A stretch of 64,000 nt of DNA from Sphingosinicella soli. GTDB taxonomy: Bacteria; Pseudomonadota; Alphaproteobacteria; Sphingomonadales; Sphingomonadaceae. The position numbers and the translations under genes were made by a program. Where the stretch lies: assembly GCF_014199685.1 (NCBI RefSeq), contig NZ_JACHNZ010000002.1:62001-126000 (forward strand). The letters are read 5' to 3'. Below, piece after piece: positions 1 to 7,546 of the stretch; within the stretch, counting starts at the first letter, position 1; every line of letters begins with the position of its first letter. The notes beneath the pieces are model-generated. The model was not told where the DNA came from and made no database searches. It worked only from the letters and a program-made list of their open reading frames with translations.

Positions 1-233
1 GAGCGATTAAGCTCGTAGCGGATGCGAAGACCGACCGGCTTCTTGGTGGTCAGATACTTGCACCGGAAGGTGCTGACAGCATTCAGACCCTGGTGTTGGC
101 ACTCAAATTCGGGATGACGACGAAGGCGCTCGGCGAGACGATCTTTCCCTATCTCACTACCGTTGAAGGGCTCAAGCTCGCGGCTCAGGGTTTTGGCAAG
201 GATGTAACCAAGCTCTCGTGTTGCGCCGGCTAG
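1..233 (+). CDS. merA: Mercuric reductase MerA, C-terminal end (5' truncated by the window)
   Basis: An open frame beginning with the codon at position 3 runs 76 codons to TAG at 231-233. The peptide contains FPYLTTVEGLKLAAQ and ends KLSCCAG, the hallmark C-terminus of MerA. Its vicinal Cys-Cys pair passes Hg(II) to the active site of the partner subunit. The part visible is the pyridine-nucleotide-disulfide oxidoreductase dimerisation domain. MerA is a cytoplasmic flavoenzyme that reduces Hg2+ to Hg0 with NADPH. The rest of the mer operon should lie to the left. It converges on the relaxase gene with a 60-bp gap. Confidence 0.93.
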   Translation, partial: AIKLVADAKTDRLLGGQILAPEGADSIQTLVLALKFGMTTKALGETIFPYLTTVEGLKLAAQGFGKDVTKLSCCAG

Positions 234-293
234 CGTGCTTTTGCGTTTTCAATGCGCGCTCGTCGCAAGGCGATTGTCGTCGTACCACTTATA

Positions 294-2033
294 TTACAGG
301 CCGAGGCCCCGCTTGCGGCCGAAGCTCCAGTCGATGCCGCCATCGCCGCGCGCGAGGCCAGAGACATGGCGGCCGAGCTGGTTCTCGAGCGAGGGAGACC
401 AGGGTACGAGCTGGAAGCCGAGCCCGTCATCAATCATCGCGAACCGGCCGGAGGCGAGCTCGAAGCGCTGCCGGTAGGCGCCAGCGACGTATTCCCCCGC
501 CGTGGCCTTATTGAACGGGCGGCCGCTCTCTGCCGCGAGCTTAGCGCCCACGGCGTCCAGGTCGCGCCGGCGTAGCGTCTCGATCAGGTTACGGCTGAAG
601 CTGACGCCGCGACTCTGACGTTCGGCGAGGCCTTGGCCGATCAGATGTTCGGCGCGCCGGTCCAGGGCTTCGCGCACCTCCGCGCCGAAGCCGCCACCAC
701 CGAGGGCGACCGGCTCGCGGGCAATGGCCTGACGGTCGAGCCAGGTGGCGCCGGTCGCCGTGATCTGCCGCTCGATCGAGATGTCCGAGCGAACCGCCAG
801 CGCCACGCGCCGCCGGCCTTGCGAATCATCGAACTTGCGCAGCTCGACGATCGAGCCCGGCGCGCCGTCGCCGGCGGCATCGAGATCGGGTAGCTTGATG
901 TGGTGAGTGCGCCCGTCCGCACCGTCGACCACGGCATAGGCCGTGCCCTTCAGCTCGTCGTCGAGGCCACGGGCGACCAACCGGCCGACGACGGGATCGT
1001 CCAGGCTCTCGCCAGCCAGCACATAATTGGCTGCGCCACGCTCGATGCCCCGCTCGGCCAGGCCGCGATGAATGCGCTTGATGATGTCGCCGCGTTCGCC
1101 CAGCTCGCGCAGCGTTGTCTCAGCGCTCTCCGACATGGCCCATTGGCCGGGACCGATCTGGCTGGCGAGCCCGAGCGATTCCAGCTTGCGAAGGCGTCCG
1201 ACCTTGAGCGCATGGAACTCGTCGGGTTGGCGGTCGGGATGCGGCGCGAGATCGATGACGCCCGTGCGGGTGCTGTCGCGCGCGAGCTGCCGGTCGAGGT
1301 TGGTCCAGCGCTCGGCGGCTATCTGGCGTTCGAGCGTGCGGCGGATCTCCTGATCGGTGCGGGGGCCGAGCTCCTGGGTGATCAGGTCGCGCGCCCGATC
1401 GCGCATGCCTTCCTTGATGTAGTCGCGGGAGATGACGAGGTTCTCGCCGTCCTCGCGCACGCCGCGCACGATCAGGTGGACATGGGGATGCTCGGTGTTC
1501 CAGTGATCGGCGCCGACCCAATCGAGCTTCGTGCCGAGGTCATTCTCCATCTGCCCGACCAGGTCGCGCGCGAAGGTCTTGAGGTCGGACATCTCCACGG
1601 CGTCGTCGGGCGAGACGATGAAGCGGAAATGATGCCGGTCATCCTCGCACCGCTCCGCGAACGCTTGTCGATCGGCATCGTCCGTGCCGGGGCCGAACAG
1701 CCGGGCGTTCTCTCCGTCCCGGGTGACGCCCTCGCGGCGCAGATAGCTGAGGTGGGTCGCAAGTGGCGCGCCCCGTCCTGCGTGACGTACGACACGCGCC
1801 TTGACGACTGCGCCGCGCGAGCGTGACGTGATGAGCCGATTGGCTTGCACCGACGCGCGCTGGCCCCGGCCGAACCGGGAACGGTGGTTCGGCCCGATCG
1901 TCCCCTTGCGGGAGACCGTTCCGCCGGCGCGCTGGGCCGCCGCCAGTGCCTGCGCGATGAAGGGCCTGGCGCGCTGCGCGCTGGTCGAGCGGATGCGGCC
2001 TGGCCGGATGCGGAAATCGTCCTCGCTGCTCAT
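294..2033 (-). CDS. rlxS: Relaxase/mobilization nuclease, MOBP (VirD2-like) with C-terminal DUF3363, RlxS type
   Basis: The 579-aa protein would nick one strand at oriT and pilot it during conjugation. A candidate catalytic tyrosine sits in LSYLRREGV near residue 96, and the metal-binding histidines are in HPHVHLIVRG near residue 185, as in HUH relaxases of the MOBP class. The N-terminus is basic and Arg-rich. The long C-terminal part resembles DUF3363. I chose ATG at 2033 (MSSEDDF) because this start is typical of the family; an upstream in-frame ATG at 2051 would add six residues. It lies first in a minus-strand transfer block, downstream of the lytic transglycosylase, with a 244-bp gap holding a nic-like sequence. 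Confidence 0.85.
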   Translation of the reverse strand: MSSEDDFRIRPGRIRSTSAQRARPFIAQALAAAQRAGGTVSRKGTIGPNHRSRFGRGQRASVQANRLITSRSRGAVVKARVVRHAGRGAPLATHLSYLRREGVTRDGENARLFGPGTDDADRQAFAERCEDDRHHFRFIVSPDDAVEMSDLKTFARDLVGQMENDLGTKLDWVGADHWNTEHPHVHLIVRGVREDGENLVISRDYIKEGMRDRARDLITQELGPRTDQEIRRTLERQIAAERWTNLDRQLARDSTRTGVIDLAPHPDRQPDEFHALKVGRLRKLESLGLASQIGPGQWAMSESAETTLRELGERGDIIKRIHRGLAERGIERGAANYVLAGESLDDPVVGRLVARGLDDELKGTAYAVVDGADGRTHHIKLPDLDAAGDGAPGSIVELRKFDDSQGRRRVALAVRSDISIERQITATGATWLDRQAIAREPVALGGGGFGAEVREALDRRAEHLIGQGLAERQSRGVSFSRNLIETLRRRDLDAVGAKLAAESGRPFNKATAGEYVAGAYRQRFELASGRFAMIDDGLGFQLVPWSPSLENQLGRHVSGLARGDGGIDWSFGRKRGLGL

Positions 2034-2277
2034 CGCCGCGAGCCCGCACATCGCGCCATGGCGCGGATAATCTTGGAGAATCGCGGAAGCCGCAGGCTGC
2101 GCCGGTCAGGCGCACCTCGCGAATTCGAAGCGTAAGCCCTTGAAAAAGCACAACCGAACCGAGGCGCACATCGCGCCCCTTTATCCTGCCATCGTACGGT
2201 CGTGTTGCCTCGCTCCCCCCTCAACGCACTCCATGATGCGCCGGAGCACGCCAGCCTACGATCCGGGCAGAACGCGG
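2034..2277. other. Intergenic region with a candidate oriT (IncP-like nic at 2182-2189)
   Basis: No gene is visible between the relaxase start and the transglycosylase stop. On the plus strand the octamer TATCCTGC occurs at 2182-2189. It matches the IncP/RP4 nic consensus YATCCTG|Y, which would put the nick between 2188 and 2189. MOBP relaxases use this kind of site, and oriT often adjoins the relaxase gene. I could not find a clear long inverted repeat on the 5' side, so the assignment is inference. Confidence 0.45.
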
Positions 2278-3039
2278 TCATTGCGGCCCTCGACCATCCG
2301 AGCGCGCGACGAACAGGCCCGAGGATTGCGGGACGATCGCGGAAGTCTTGCGCGCCGGAGCTGCTGCCGGAGCGTCGTCCGGATGGCTTTCCGTCTGCGC
2401 TGGATCGACACTGGTCATGCCGTCAGCGCGCGTGATGAACAACGGCGCGCGAGTCCATGCGCGAGGATCGGCCGCGGCGACGGTGATTGCACCGGGCGGA
2501 TCATCGCCGCCGAAGGAAGGGACCAATGCGGCAACATACGCGCGGGTTTCGGCCGGCAACGGGCGGCCCGCGAGATATTCCTCGTAGCGCCCTGGTCCCG
2601 CGTTATAGGCCGCAAGAAAGCCCGGCGAACCGTAGCGATCATACATCTCGCGCAAGTACGCGGCGCCGGCCAGGATGTTGTCGCGCGGATCGTAAGGATC
2701 GCGGCCGAGCCTATGGCGGACGCGCAGCTCCGCCCAGGTATCCGGCATGATCTGCATCAGGCCCATCGCGCCGGCAGAGGAGATCGCGCGCACATCACCG
2801 GCGCTTTCCGCGCGCATGACAGCGCGAATCCACGCAGCCGGGATGCCGAAGCGCCGCGCGGCCTCTTCGATGTGAACGGCGAACGGATGCGTCGGCGCCG
2901 TTCGCGTGGCCGGCACATCCTGAGCGTTCGCTGTGGCGCTGAGCGGCACGGCGAGGATCATGCCGGAAAGGAGAAGGAAGGCTGTCAGTCGGACGGCGCT
3001 TAGCCGCCCGACGACAGTTTGATAGCGCGGGACAGACAT
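2278..3039 (-). CDS. Lytic transglycosylase (SLT domain), conjugation-associated
   Basis: The 253-aa exported protein starts with a basic segment and a hydrophobic signal sequence (about residues 17-39, ending ATANAQ). The SLT/goose-lysozyme-like fold follows. The catalytic glutamate is in VMRAESAGD, followed by GAMGLMQIMPDTW and, further on, AAYNAGPGRYEEYL, all standard transglycosylase motifs. It cleaves peptidoglycan glycan strands and would open the wall for the type IV secretion channel, like VirB1/TrbN. It is three bases downstream of the DUF736 gene on the same strand, so it is probably co-transcribed with the signal peptidase and relaxase genes. Confidence 0.88.
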   Translation of the reverse strand: MSVPRYQTVVGRLSAVRLTAFLLLSGMILAVPLSATANAQDVPATRTAPTHPFAVHIEEAARRFGIPAAWIRAVMRAESAGDVRAISSAGAMGLMQIMPDTWAELRVRHRLGRDPYDPRDNILAGAAYLREMYDRYGSPGFLAAYNAGPGRYEEYLAGRPLPAETRAYVAALVPSFGGDDPPGAITVAAADPRAWTRAPLFITRADGMTSVDPAQTESHPDDAPAAAPARKTSAIVPQSSGLFVARSDGRGPQ

Positions 3040-3042
3040 CGT

Positions 3043-3378
3043 TCAGTCCCGCTCGCCGCGTTTGGGCGGACGGTTCCAGAGCAGACTCCAGATGGATTTG
3101 TCCTCGGTCGATTGGAACAGGTTAGCGCGTATCGGCTGGGCCAAGGTGGGGTCGTCGATCTGCAGGGAGACGTAATCGCCAGCCTTTTCGCCGGTGCGTT
3201 TCCATCCGGCGCCGATCTCGGGTCCGTCGTCATTGCCGTGATGAACACGATAGTCCGGTGCATTCTCGGCGTCGGTGTGTTCGGCGGGGATGAGCACGAT
3301 CTCGACGTCCAGTGAGAGCGTGCGGATGTGGCCGGTGTAGCCGTTCTTGGTGCGCGTGAATTCGCCGATCTGTGGCAT
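3043..3378 (-). CDS. DUF736 family protein
   Basis: The 111-aa protein begins MPQIGEFTRTKNGYTGHIRTL and ends with a PKRGER tail. This is the compact beta-rich DUF736 family that recurs in conjugative islands and plasmids of Alpha- and Betaproteobacteria. Its function is unknown. A second, more canonical member lies at 7547-7870. The start codon is preceded by an AAAGGAGTCGTCCC-type ribosome site on the minus strand. It sits between the transglycosylase and the TraF-type peptidase in the transfer block. Confidence 0.85.
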   Translation of the reverse strand: MPQIGEFTRTKNGYTGHIRTLSLDVEIVLIPAEHTDAENAPDYRVHHGNDDGPEIGAGWKRTGEKAGDYVSLQIDDPTLAQPIRANLFQSTEDKSIWSLLWNRPPKRGERD

Positions 3379-3423
3379 GGGACGACTCCTTTGTTATGCG
3401 GTGAGGTCGGATAGGCGCGTCGT

Positions 3424-3969
3424 TCACCGCGTCGCGGCGCGCCATTCGAAGCGGCCGCTGCCGTCTTCATCGGTCCACAGCGGCATTGCGCGGCCGATGA
3501 TCGAGCGGGTGGAAATCGGACCGAAGTAGCGGCCGTCGAGGCTGTCCTCGACGGACCAGTTCATGAGGAAGATTTCGCCGTCGGCGATGCGCCGGCAGCC
3601 CTGCCAGACGGGCAGATCGCGGCCGAGACGGTCGCGCGCTAGCGCTTCGCCCATCGCGATGCCGTCGACGGCGACGTGTGCGCCGGTGCGGCAGACCTGC
3701 TGCCCCGGAAGGCCCGCGACACGCTTCATGAGGGGAACGCCGCGCGGCAGGTAAGCGTGTTCGGCGAGGAACGACGCGAGCGGCTCGGGAGCGTCCACGG
3801 CGACCAGGTCAGTCATTTCAAGGCGTGGCGGCCGATCGAGCGAATAGAGTCCGATCGGTGTGCTGGCGGAGGCGTTCCAGATCAGCCTCGGCGTGATGTG
3901 GATGAACGACAGGCCGCCGATCAGCATCACGGTGAAGTACGTCGTCATGACGTAGCCGAAGCGGGTCAT
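3424..3969 (-). CDS. traF: S26 family signal peptidase, TraF-like conjugal maturation protease
   Basis: The 181-aa protein has an N-terminal membrane segment (about residues 7-27). The nucleophile serine is in ASASTPIGLYSLD, and the general-base lysine is in LMKRVAGLPGQQV, the Ser-Lys dyad of S26 peptidases. In RP4, TraF cyclises the TrbC pilin, and a similar pilin-maturation role is likely here. I chose ATG at 3969 (MTRFGYV); its first bases overlap the DUF2840 stop as ATGA, indicating translational coupling. The longer open frame upstream is the DUF2840 gene read in another frame. Confidence 0.88.
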   Translation of the reverse strand: MTRFGYVMTTYFTVMLIGGLSFIHITPRLIWNASASTPIGLYSLDRPPRLEMTDLVAVDAPEPLASFLAEHAYLPRGVPLMKRVAGLPGQQVCRTGAHVAVDGIAMGEALARDRLGRDLPVWQGCRRIADGEIFLMNWSVEDSLDGRYFGPISTRSIIGRAMPLWTDEDGSGRFEWRAATR

Positions 3970-4472
3970 GGCTCGACTTTCCGGCGCAGAAGGATGGCCC
4001 GGTGCTGTTCGATCGTGTAGCTGCGCGGCTCTTGGCCGGCGGCGAGACGATTGTGAACGTGCCGCCAATGATGCGGCGTGACCTCGGTGGGATTGATGCC
4101 GATCGCCTCGATCGCGTCGACGATCTGAAGGACGCGTTCGACCTTTGGCCAGCTCTCCGCCTTCAGCAGAATGTCGCCGCCTGGGCGCACGAAGGGGAGC
4201 GTCTGATAGGGTTCGCCCGGCGAGATCGCGCGCACGATGTCGATGCGTGAGATGATCGTCCCGAAGTCGTTGGACGCCCAACGGACGAAGGCGAAAACGC
4301 TATGAGGCGGGAAGCTGACGACGCGCCGACGGCGGTCGAGAATCTGTTCGTGGACGTCCTGGCCGAACCTGATCCAGTATTCGATCCTCTTCTCAAGCCA
4401 AGTCAGCTCGACATGGGTCAGACCGACGACAGTCGGCGTCGCCACGCGACGCAAGTCAGGAGCGCCGTTCAT
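3966..4472 (-). CDS. DUF2840 domain-containing protein
   Basis: The 168-aa protein begins MNGAPDLRRVATPTVVGLTHV and contains SFPPHSVFAFVRWASNDFGT, which I recognise as the DUF2840 family found next to traF and parA in rlxS-type ICEs. No catalytic motif is visible and the function is unknown. It overlaps both neighbours by four bases (ATGA), so it is part of a coupled parA - RHH - DUF2840 - traF string. Confidence 0.82.
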   Translation of the reverse strand: MNGAPDLRRVATPTVVGLTHVELTWLEKRIEYWIRFGQDVHEQILDRRRRVVSFPPHSVFAFVRWASNDFGTIISRIDIVRAISPGEPYQTLPFVRPGGDILLKAESWPKVERVLQIVDAIEAIGINPTEVTPHHWRHVHNRLAAGQEPRSYTIEQHRAILLRRKVEP

Positions 4473-4720
4473 GGCGTGCCTCCTTCGGTCGGAGGAAACT
4501 CGCGGGCGAACAGCTCGCGCAGCATGTCGGCGACGGTGAGGCCGCGCTGGAACGCGGCGATCTTGATCTGGCCGCGCATGTCGGGCGTGACGTCGATCGT
4601 AAGCCTCGCCGTGAACGCCGCGTCGCCGTTCCGAGCGGGACGCGGATCGGAGGCTTTGACCCAGCTCTCAGGATCGACAGGACGCGCAGTGAACCCGCGT
4701 TTCTGGGATCGCCCGGTCAT
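4469..4720 (-). CDS. Small ribbon-helix-helix protein, probable partition partner of ParA
   Basis: The 83-aa protein starts MTGRSQKRGF, has a basic flexible N-terminus of about 40 residues, and then a short strand and two helices (TARLTIDVTPDMRGQIKIAA followed by GLTVADMLRELF), as in RHH dimers such as ParG. It lies directly downstream of parA with a four-base overlap, which suggests it is the centromere-binding partner or repressor of ParA. I chose ATG at 4718-4720; an open frame continues upstream but runs antiparallel to parA coding logic. Confidence 0.75.
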   Translation of the reverse strand: MTGRSQKRGFTARPVDPESWVKASDPRPARNGDAAFTARLTIDVTPDMRGQIKIAAFQRGLTVADMLRELFAREFPPTEGGTP

Positions 4721-5355
4721 GGCGCGATCCTCCCGATCTCGGCACAGAGCGCGATGATCTCGCGCGCTGCCGGGCTGTGTTCGTTGATTTCCGAGACGAG
4801 GCGTCCGGACCGCGCCGCGTCGGCGAAGGCGACGCGCTGGCCGATGGTGCTGGTGAATACCGGCGGGTCGTGATCGGCGAGTGTCTCGGCCGTCTCGCGC
4901 GCGATGACAGTGCGCGCTCCACACCGATTCAGCACGAAGCGGGCGGCGAGTTGGGGGCGATAGATCCGCGCCTCGCCGAGCAGCGAGAGCATCTCCGCGG
5001 ACGCCCAGCCATCGAAAGGCGAGGGCTGCACGGGGATCATCACCAGGTCGGCGGCAAGCAGCGCGGACCGCATGAGGCTGGCGACACGCGGTGGCCCGTC
5101 GATCACCACGTGATCGGCGCTTCGTGCCAGTTCCGGCGCTTCGCTATGAAGCGTATCTCGCGCCAGACCGACGACACCAAATAGGCGTTCGAGGCCTTCG
5201 CGCGCTCGCTGCTGAGACCAGTCGAGCGCCGAGCCTTGGGGATCGGCGTCGATGAGAACGACGCGCTTTCCTTGCCGAGCCCATTCACCGGCGAGGTGCA
5301 GCGCGAGCGTCGTCTTGCCGACGCCACCCTTCTGATTGAGGATCGCGACGATCAT
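4717..5355 (-). CDS. parA: ParA family partition ATPase
   Basis: The 212-aa protein starts MIVAILNQKGGVGKTTLALH. The deviant Walker A box KGGVGKT is at residues 9-15, the switch/Walker A' is DADPQGSALDW, and the Walker B region is HVVIDGPPRV. This is the compact ParA/ParF type without an N-terminal HTH. It would form dynamic ATP-bound polymers on the nucleoid to keep the excised circular element stable, with the adjacent RHH protein as partner. It overlaps the upstream HTH gene and the downstream RHH gene by four bases each. Confidence 0.93.
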   Translation of the reverse strand: MIVAILNQKGGVGKTTLALHLAGEWARQGKRVVLIDADPQGSALDWSQQRAREGLERLFGVVGLARDTLHSEAPELARSADHVVIDGPPRVASLMRSALLAADLVMIPVQPSPFDGWASAEMLSLLGEARIYRPQLAARFVLNRCGARTVIARETAETLADHDPPVFTSTIGQRVAFADAARSGRLVSEINEHSPAAREIIALCAEIGRIAP

Positions 5356-5642
5356 GACGCGCCGCCGCGTCGCACGGGCATTCCCCCGGCGGGCGTCGCC
5401 TGTCGCTTCGCAGGGTGGACAACACCGTGGCCCGGATCCGACGTCGACTGCCGTGTGCCGCGATCGGCCCAAGCCTGTAGATCGTCGAGGGCATAGACAA
5501 TGCGGCCACCGAGCTTGCGATAGACCGGTCCCGTGCCGTAGGTGCGGTGCTTCTCCAGTGTGCGACCGGATAGACCGAGGAAGCGGGCCGCCTCGGGTGT
5601 GCGGAGATAGCGTGGCGGGGGATCGAGTCGCGCTGCTGACAT
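5352..5642 (-). CDS. Helix-turn-helix (MerR/excisionase-type) DNA-binding protein
   Basis: The 96-aa protein (from ATG at 5642, MSAARLDPP) contains YLRTPEAARFLGLSGRTLEKHR followed by GGRIVYALDDLQAWAD, the winged HTH_17/AlpA-like fold used by excisionases and small ICE regulators. It may act as recombination directionality factor or as activator of the parA string. A start 19 codons further upstream is possible but less family-like. The gene overlaps parA by four bases. Confidence 0.8.
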   Translation of the reverse strand: MSAARLDPPPRYLRTPEAARFLGLSGRTLEKHRTYGTGPVYRKLGGRIVYALDDLQAWADRGTRQSTSDPGHGVVHPAKRQATPAGGMPVRRGGAS

Positions 5643-5794
5643 TGGGGCCTCCGGGGCATCGGCTGCCCCGCCGGCGTGCGGTGGCGAAGCGGCGACCACG
5701 ATGGCGAACCACCGGCGTCAGGGTGGATGACGGAGTGAGACCCCTGCGAGCGCGTACCCCTTCGACTGGTTTTCGATGAGAGCCGGGGTGCAGG
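5643..5794. other. Intergenic, no gene seen
   Basis: This 152-bp gap between the HTH gene start and the DUF2285 stop should contain the promoter of the HTH-parA-RHH-DUF2840-traF string. I see no clear -10/-35 pair and no strong hairpin. Confidence 0.4.
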
Positions 5795-6460
5795 TCAGCG
5801 GCCGGCGAGCAGGCGGAGATAGCCGCCGCGCACCATTGTCTGCGCGTCCTTGACCAGGCGGATCGTCTGGGCGCGGATGGACGACGTCTTCCATTCAATC
5901 GCGGACTGCTGGTGCGACTCGAACAGCACCGCGGCGATTTCGCGATACGTGGCGCCGGACGATCGGCCGTCTAGCGCTCGCACCATGCGTACCAGCCGCA
6001 AGCGGTGGCGCGGTGTAAGCGTGAGCGCGCGCGGCAACGGACCGGCGGCGCGCCCGAATAGGCGGTGTTGGAATCGCAATGCCGCTTCGGCGCGGATGCG
6101 GAAGTTGTCGTCGAGCGGTAGCAGGACGGCGAGGGGCTGAGCCGGATCGATGGCGCCGACGACCAGATAGTGATCACCGTCGGGATCGGCTAATATGATC
6201 GCACTCCCGTCTCCGGGCTGCGCATGCAATGTGGCGTGGGTTAGGTCGAGTTGTTCGAGCCTCCGGGCCATCCGAAAGACTGAGGGCGCCGCTTCAAGTG
6301 TCAGAACGCTGGCGAGCAGCTCGGGCTGCCAGAAGATCGCGGTTTCGCTAGCGGGCCAGTCGGGGTCGAGCGGGAAAGCGCAACCCCCATTGCAGGGCTG
6401 CGCTCCTATGGGGCAATGAAGCGCCTGGCCGGCTGGCCGGGGCGCTGCGCAGACGGTCAT
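5795..6460 (-). CDS. DUF2285 domain-containing protein (probably 3' part of a frameshifted gene)
   Basis: The 221-aa frame contains FPLDPDWPASETAIFWQPELLASVL near its start, and then a DUF2285-type C-terminus (LTPRHRLRLVRMVRALDGR and related segments) that is thought to bind DNA. The first 30 or so residues are the neighbouring reading frame of the DUF6499-type segment and are probably not native. Removing one C from the CCC at the RFP/PLD junction would fuse it to the 6348-6575 frame as WGLRFPLDPDWPAS. It may therefore be a disrupted gene, or be made by reinitiation. Confidence 0.7.
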   Translation of the reverse strand: MTVCAAPRPAGQALHCPIGAQPCNGGCAFPLDPDWPASETAIFWQPELLASVLTLEAAPSVFRMARRLEQLDLTHATLHAQPGDGSAIILADPDGDHYLVVGAIDPAQPLAVLLPLDDNFRIRAEAALRFQHRLFGRAAGPLPRALTLTPRHRLRLVRMVRALDGRSSGATYREIAAVLFESHQQSAIEWKTSSIRAQTIRLVKDAQTMVRGGYLRLLAGR

Positions 6461-6575
6461 AGTCGCTGCGATAGTCGGGATTCCGGCGCAGAAACTCCCA
6501 CGCGAACCCTTGCCGCTCCAGCCGGTTCAGTGCGCGTTCGGTTGTCTGCAATCGCCAGTCCGGCGGCTCGGCCAT
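6348..6575 (-). CDS. DUF6499-type transcriptional-regulator domain (probably 5' part of a frameshifted gene)
   Basis: The 75-aa frame from ATG at 6575 starts MAEPPDWRL and contains QGFAWEFLRRNPDYRSDYDRL, the signature of the small domain that normally precedes DUF2285 in ICE regulators. It continues to QWGLRFP, still family-like, and then runs into ARPRLAR and a stop. The sense of the family sequence continues in the next frame (see 5795-6460). Either this is a separate short protein, or one extra base has split the regulator. Confidence 0.65.
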   Translation of the reverse strand: MAEPPDWRLQTTERALNRLERQGFAWEFLRRNPDYRSDYDRLRSAPASRPGASLPHRSAALQWGLRFPARPRLAR

Positions 6576-6659
6576 ACGCGTCTCCTCGTCCGCGCTTTGA
6601 GGGGCCCCCTGCACGCTAAGCTTGCCGCCGCCCAGACGCGGCGGAAGTCCCCAAAACTG

Positions 6660-6676
6660 CGGGGCGCGATGCCCCG
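6660..6676 (-). terminator. GC-rich hairpin downstream of the 6701-6964 gene
   Basis: The sequence CGGGGC-ATCGC-GCCCCG forms a 6-bp stem on the minus strand and is followed by CAGTTTTGG. The T-run is short, so terminator function is uncertain. Confidence 0.4.
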
Positions 6677-6700
6677 TACAACTGGGAGGAGTGTCTCGCT

Positions 6701-6964
6701 TTATGACACGCGGGGACGAAGGAGCTCGCGATAGCCCGTCGTGGTCATCCAGCGGGCGCGGGCGAGATGGCTCTCGTGAACTATTCGGGCGCGGTCCGGA
6801 TCGCGGTCGGGATCGAGCGCGAAAAGAATCTGCACCGCCTCACGCCAGTCAGCGCCTTCGGCGGCGGCGTCGAGGAGCCGAATATAGAGCGCAAGATGGC
6901 TTTCATCGTAAGCCGTGAGACGGTCGCTCTCAGGCGGACGATCCTGGAAGGTAATGACGGTCAT
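6701..6964 (-). CDS. Small conserved ICE protein of unknown function
   Basis: The 87-aa protein (ATG at 6964, MTVITFQDRPP) contains YDESHLALYIRLLDAAAEGADW and FALDPDRDPDRARIVHESHL. I recognise the pattern from the DUF2285 neighbourhood of rlxS-type ICEs but cannot assign a biochemical role. It is acidic and helical, without membrane segments. A start at 6976 would add four residues. It lies downstream of the palindromic operator at 7103-7129 and may be transcribed divergently from the XRE gene. Confidence 0.68.
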   Translation of the reverse strand: MTVITFQDRPPESDRLTAYDESHLALYIRLLDAAAEGADWREAVQILFALDPDRDPDRARIVHESHLARARWMTTTGYRELLRPRVS

Positions 6965-7102
6965 CGACACGCCCATCTGGTTTGGTTAATCGATCGTATC
7001 CGCATCGCCAATGCAAACCAGACCGACATCCGAAATTTCCCGATGCTTTTCGCGCATCGCGCCGGCCCACTGGCGGCATCGCGCGCACGCCCTCGTGGCC
7101 GT

Positions 7103-7129
7103 GTATTATAACACGTAGCGATATAATAC
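7103..7129. promoter_or_regulatory. Palindromic operator with divergent -10-like hexamers
   Basis: An 8-bp perfect inverted repeat GTATTATA/TATAATAC (7103-7110 and 7122-7129) flanks an 11-bp spacer. TATAAT is present on the plus strand (7122-7127) and, as the complement of 7105-7110, on the minus strand. It lies 22 bp upstream of the XRE regulator start and faces the 6701-6964 gene on the other side. It stands out as AT-rich in GC-rich DNA and is the natural operator for autoregulation by the XRE protein. No convincing -35 boxes are visible. Confidence 0.6.
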
Positions 7130-7151
7130 TCGATTGTCTCCTATCCTGCGG

Positions 7152-7379
7152 ATGGACATTCGCAGAATCTTTGGAGCCAACGTCAGGAGGTATCGCGTCG
7201 CGGCCGGTCTGAGTCAGGAGGCGGTCGCCGTGAAAATGGGCGTGGACCGCGCCTATGTGAGCGGCATGGAGCGGGGCCAGCAGAACGTCACGCTGTTGAC
7301 CATGTGGCATTTGTCGGAAGCGCTGGGCGTGAGGCCCGCCGATCTTCTGGATGAGACGGTGGAGGAAGCTGAGACATGA
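7152..7379 (+). CDS. XRE family transcriptional regulator
   Basis: The 75-aa protein consists almost only of a Cro/C1 HTH: VRRYRVAAGLSQEAVAVKM, VDRAYVSGMERGQQNVTL, ALGVRPADLL. I chose ATG at 7152 (MDIRRIFGANV) over a TTG at 7134. It is the only plus-strand gene in this part of the backbone, divergent from the minus-strand string, with a palindromic site just upstream. It probably represses its own promoter and the divergent genes, a common switch controlling ICE transfer. Confidence 0.87.
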   Translation: MDIRRIFGANVRRYRVAAGLSQEAVAVKMGVDRAYVSGMERGQQNVTLLTMWHLSEALGVRPADLLDETVEEAET

Positions 7380-7510
7380 GTCTCGGCGAATCGGGATTGC
7401 GATCCGACTCGGGCACGTGATCCGCGCCGCCGCAGCGGCGGAAACGTGCAAAGCCGCCAACGTGGAAAACCGACAAGACGGAAAGCCGGATCACCGGCCT
7501 CGAAGGCCTT

Positions 7511-7535
7511 GCCCCGCCCGAGGATCGGGCGGGGC
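7511..7535 (-). terminator. Strong GC hairpin after the DUF736 gene
   Basis: An 11-bp perfect stem GCCCCGCCCGA/TCGGGCGGGGC with a 3-nt loop lies 11 bp past the stop codon of the minus-strand DUF736 gene. No T-run follows. It may block transcription from both sides between two convergent units. Confidence 0.55.
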
Positions 7536-7546
7536 GTCGCAGGCGG

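Noticed and set aside
900-1826. 308-codon plus-strand frame inside the relaxase gene
   Set aside because: The relaxase HUH motifs are on the minus strand; the plus frame is a codon shadow.
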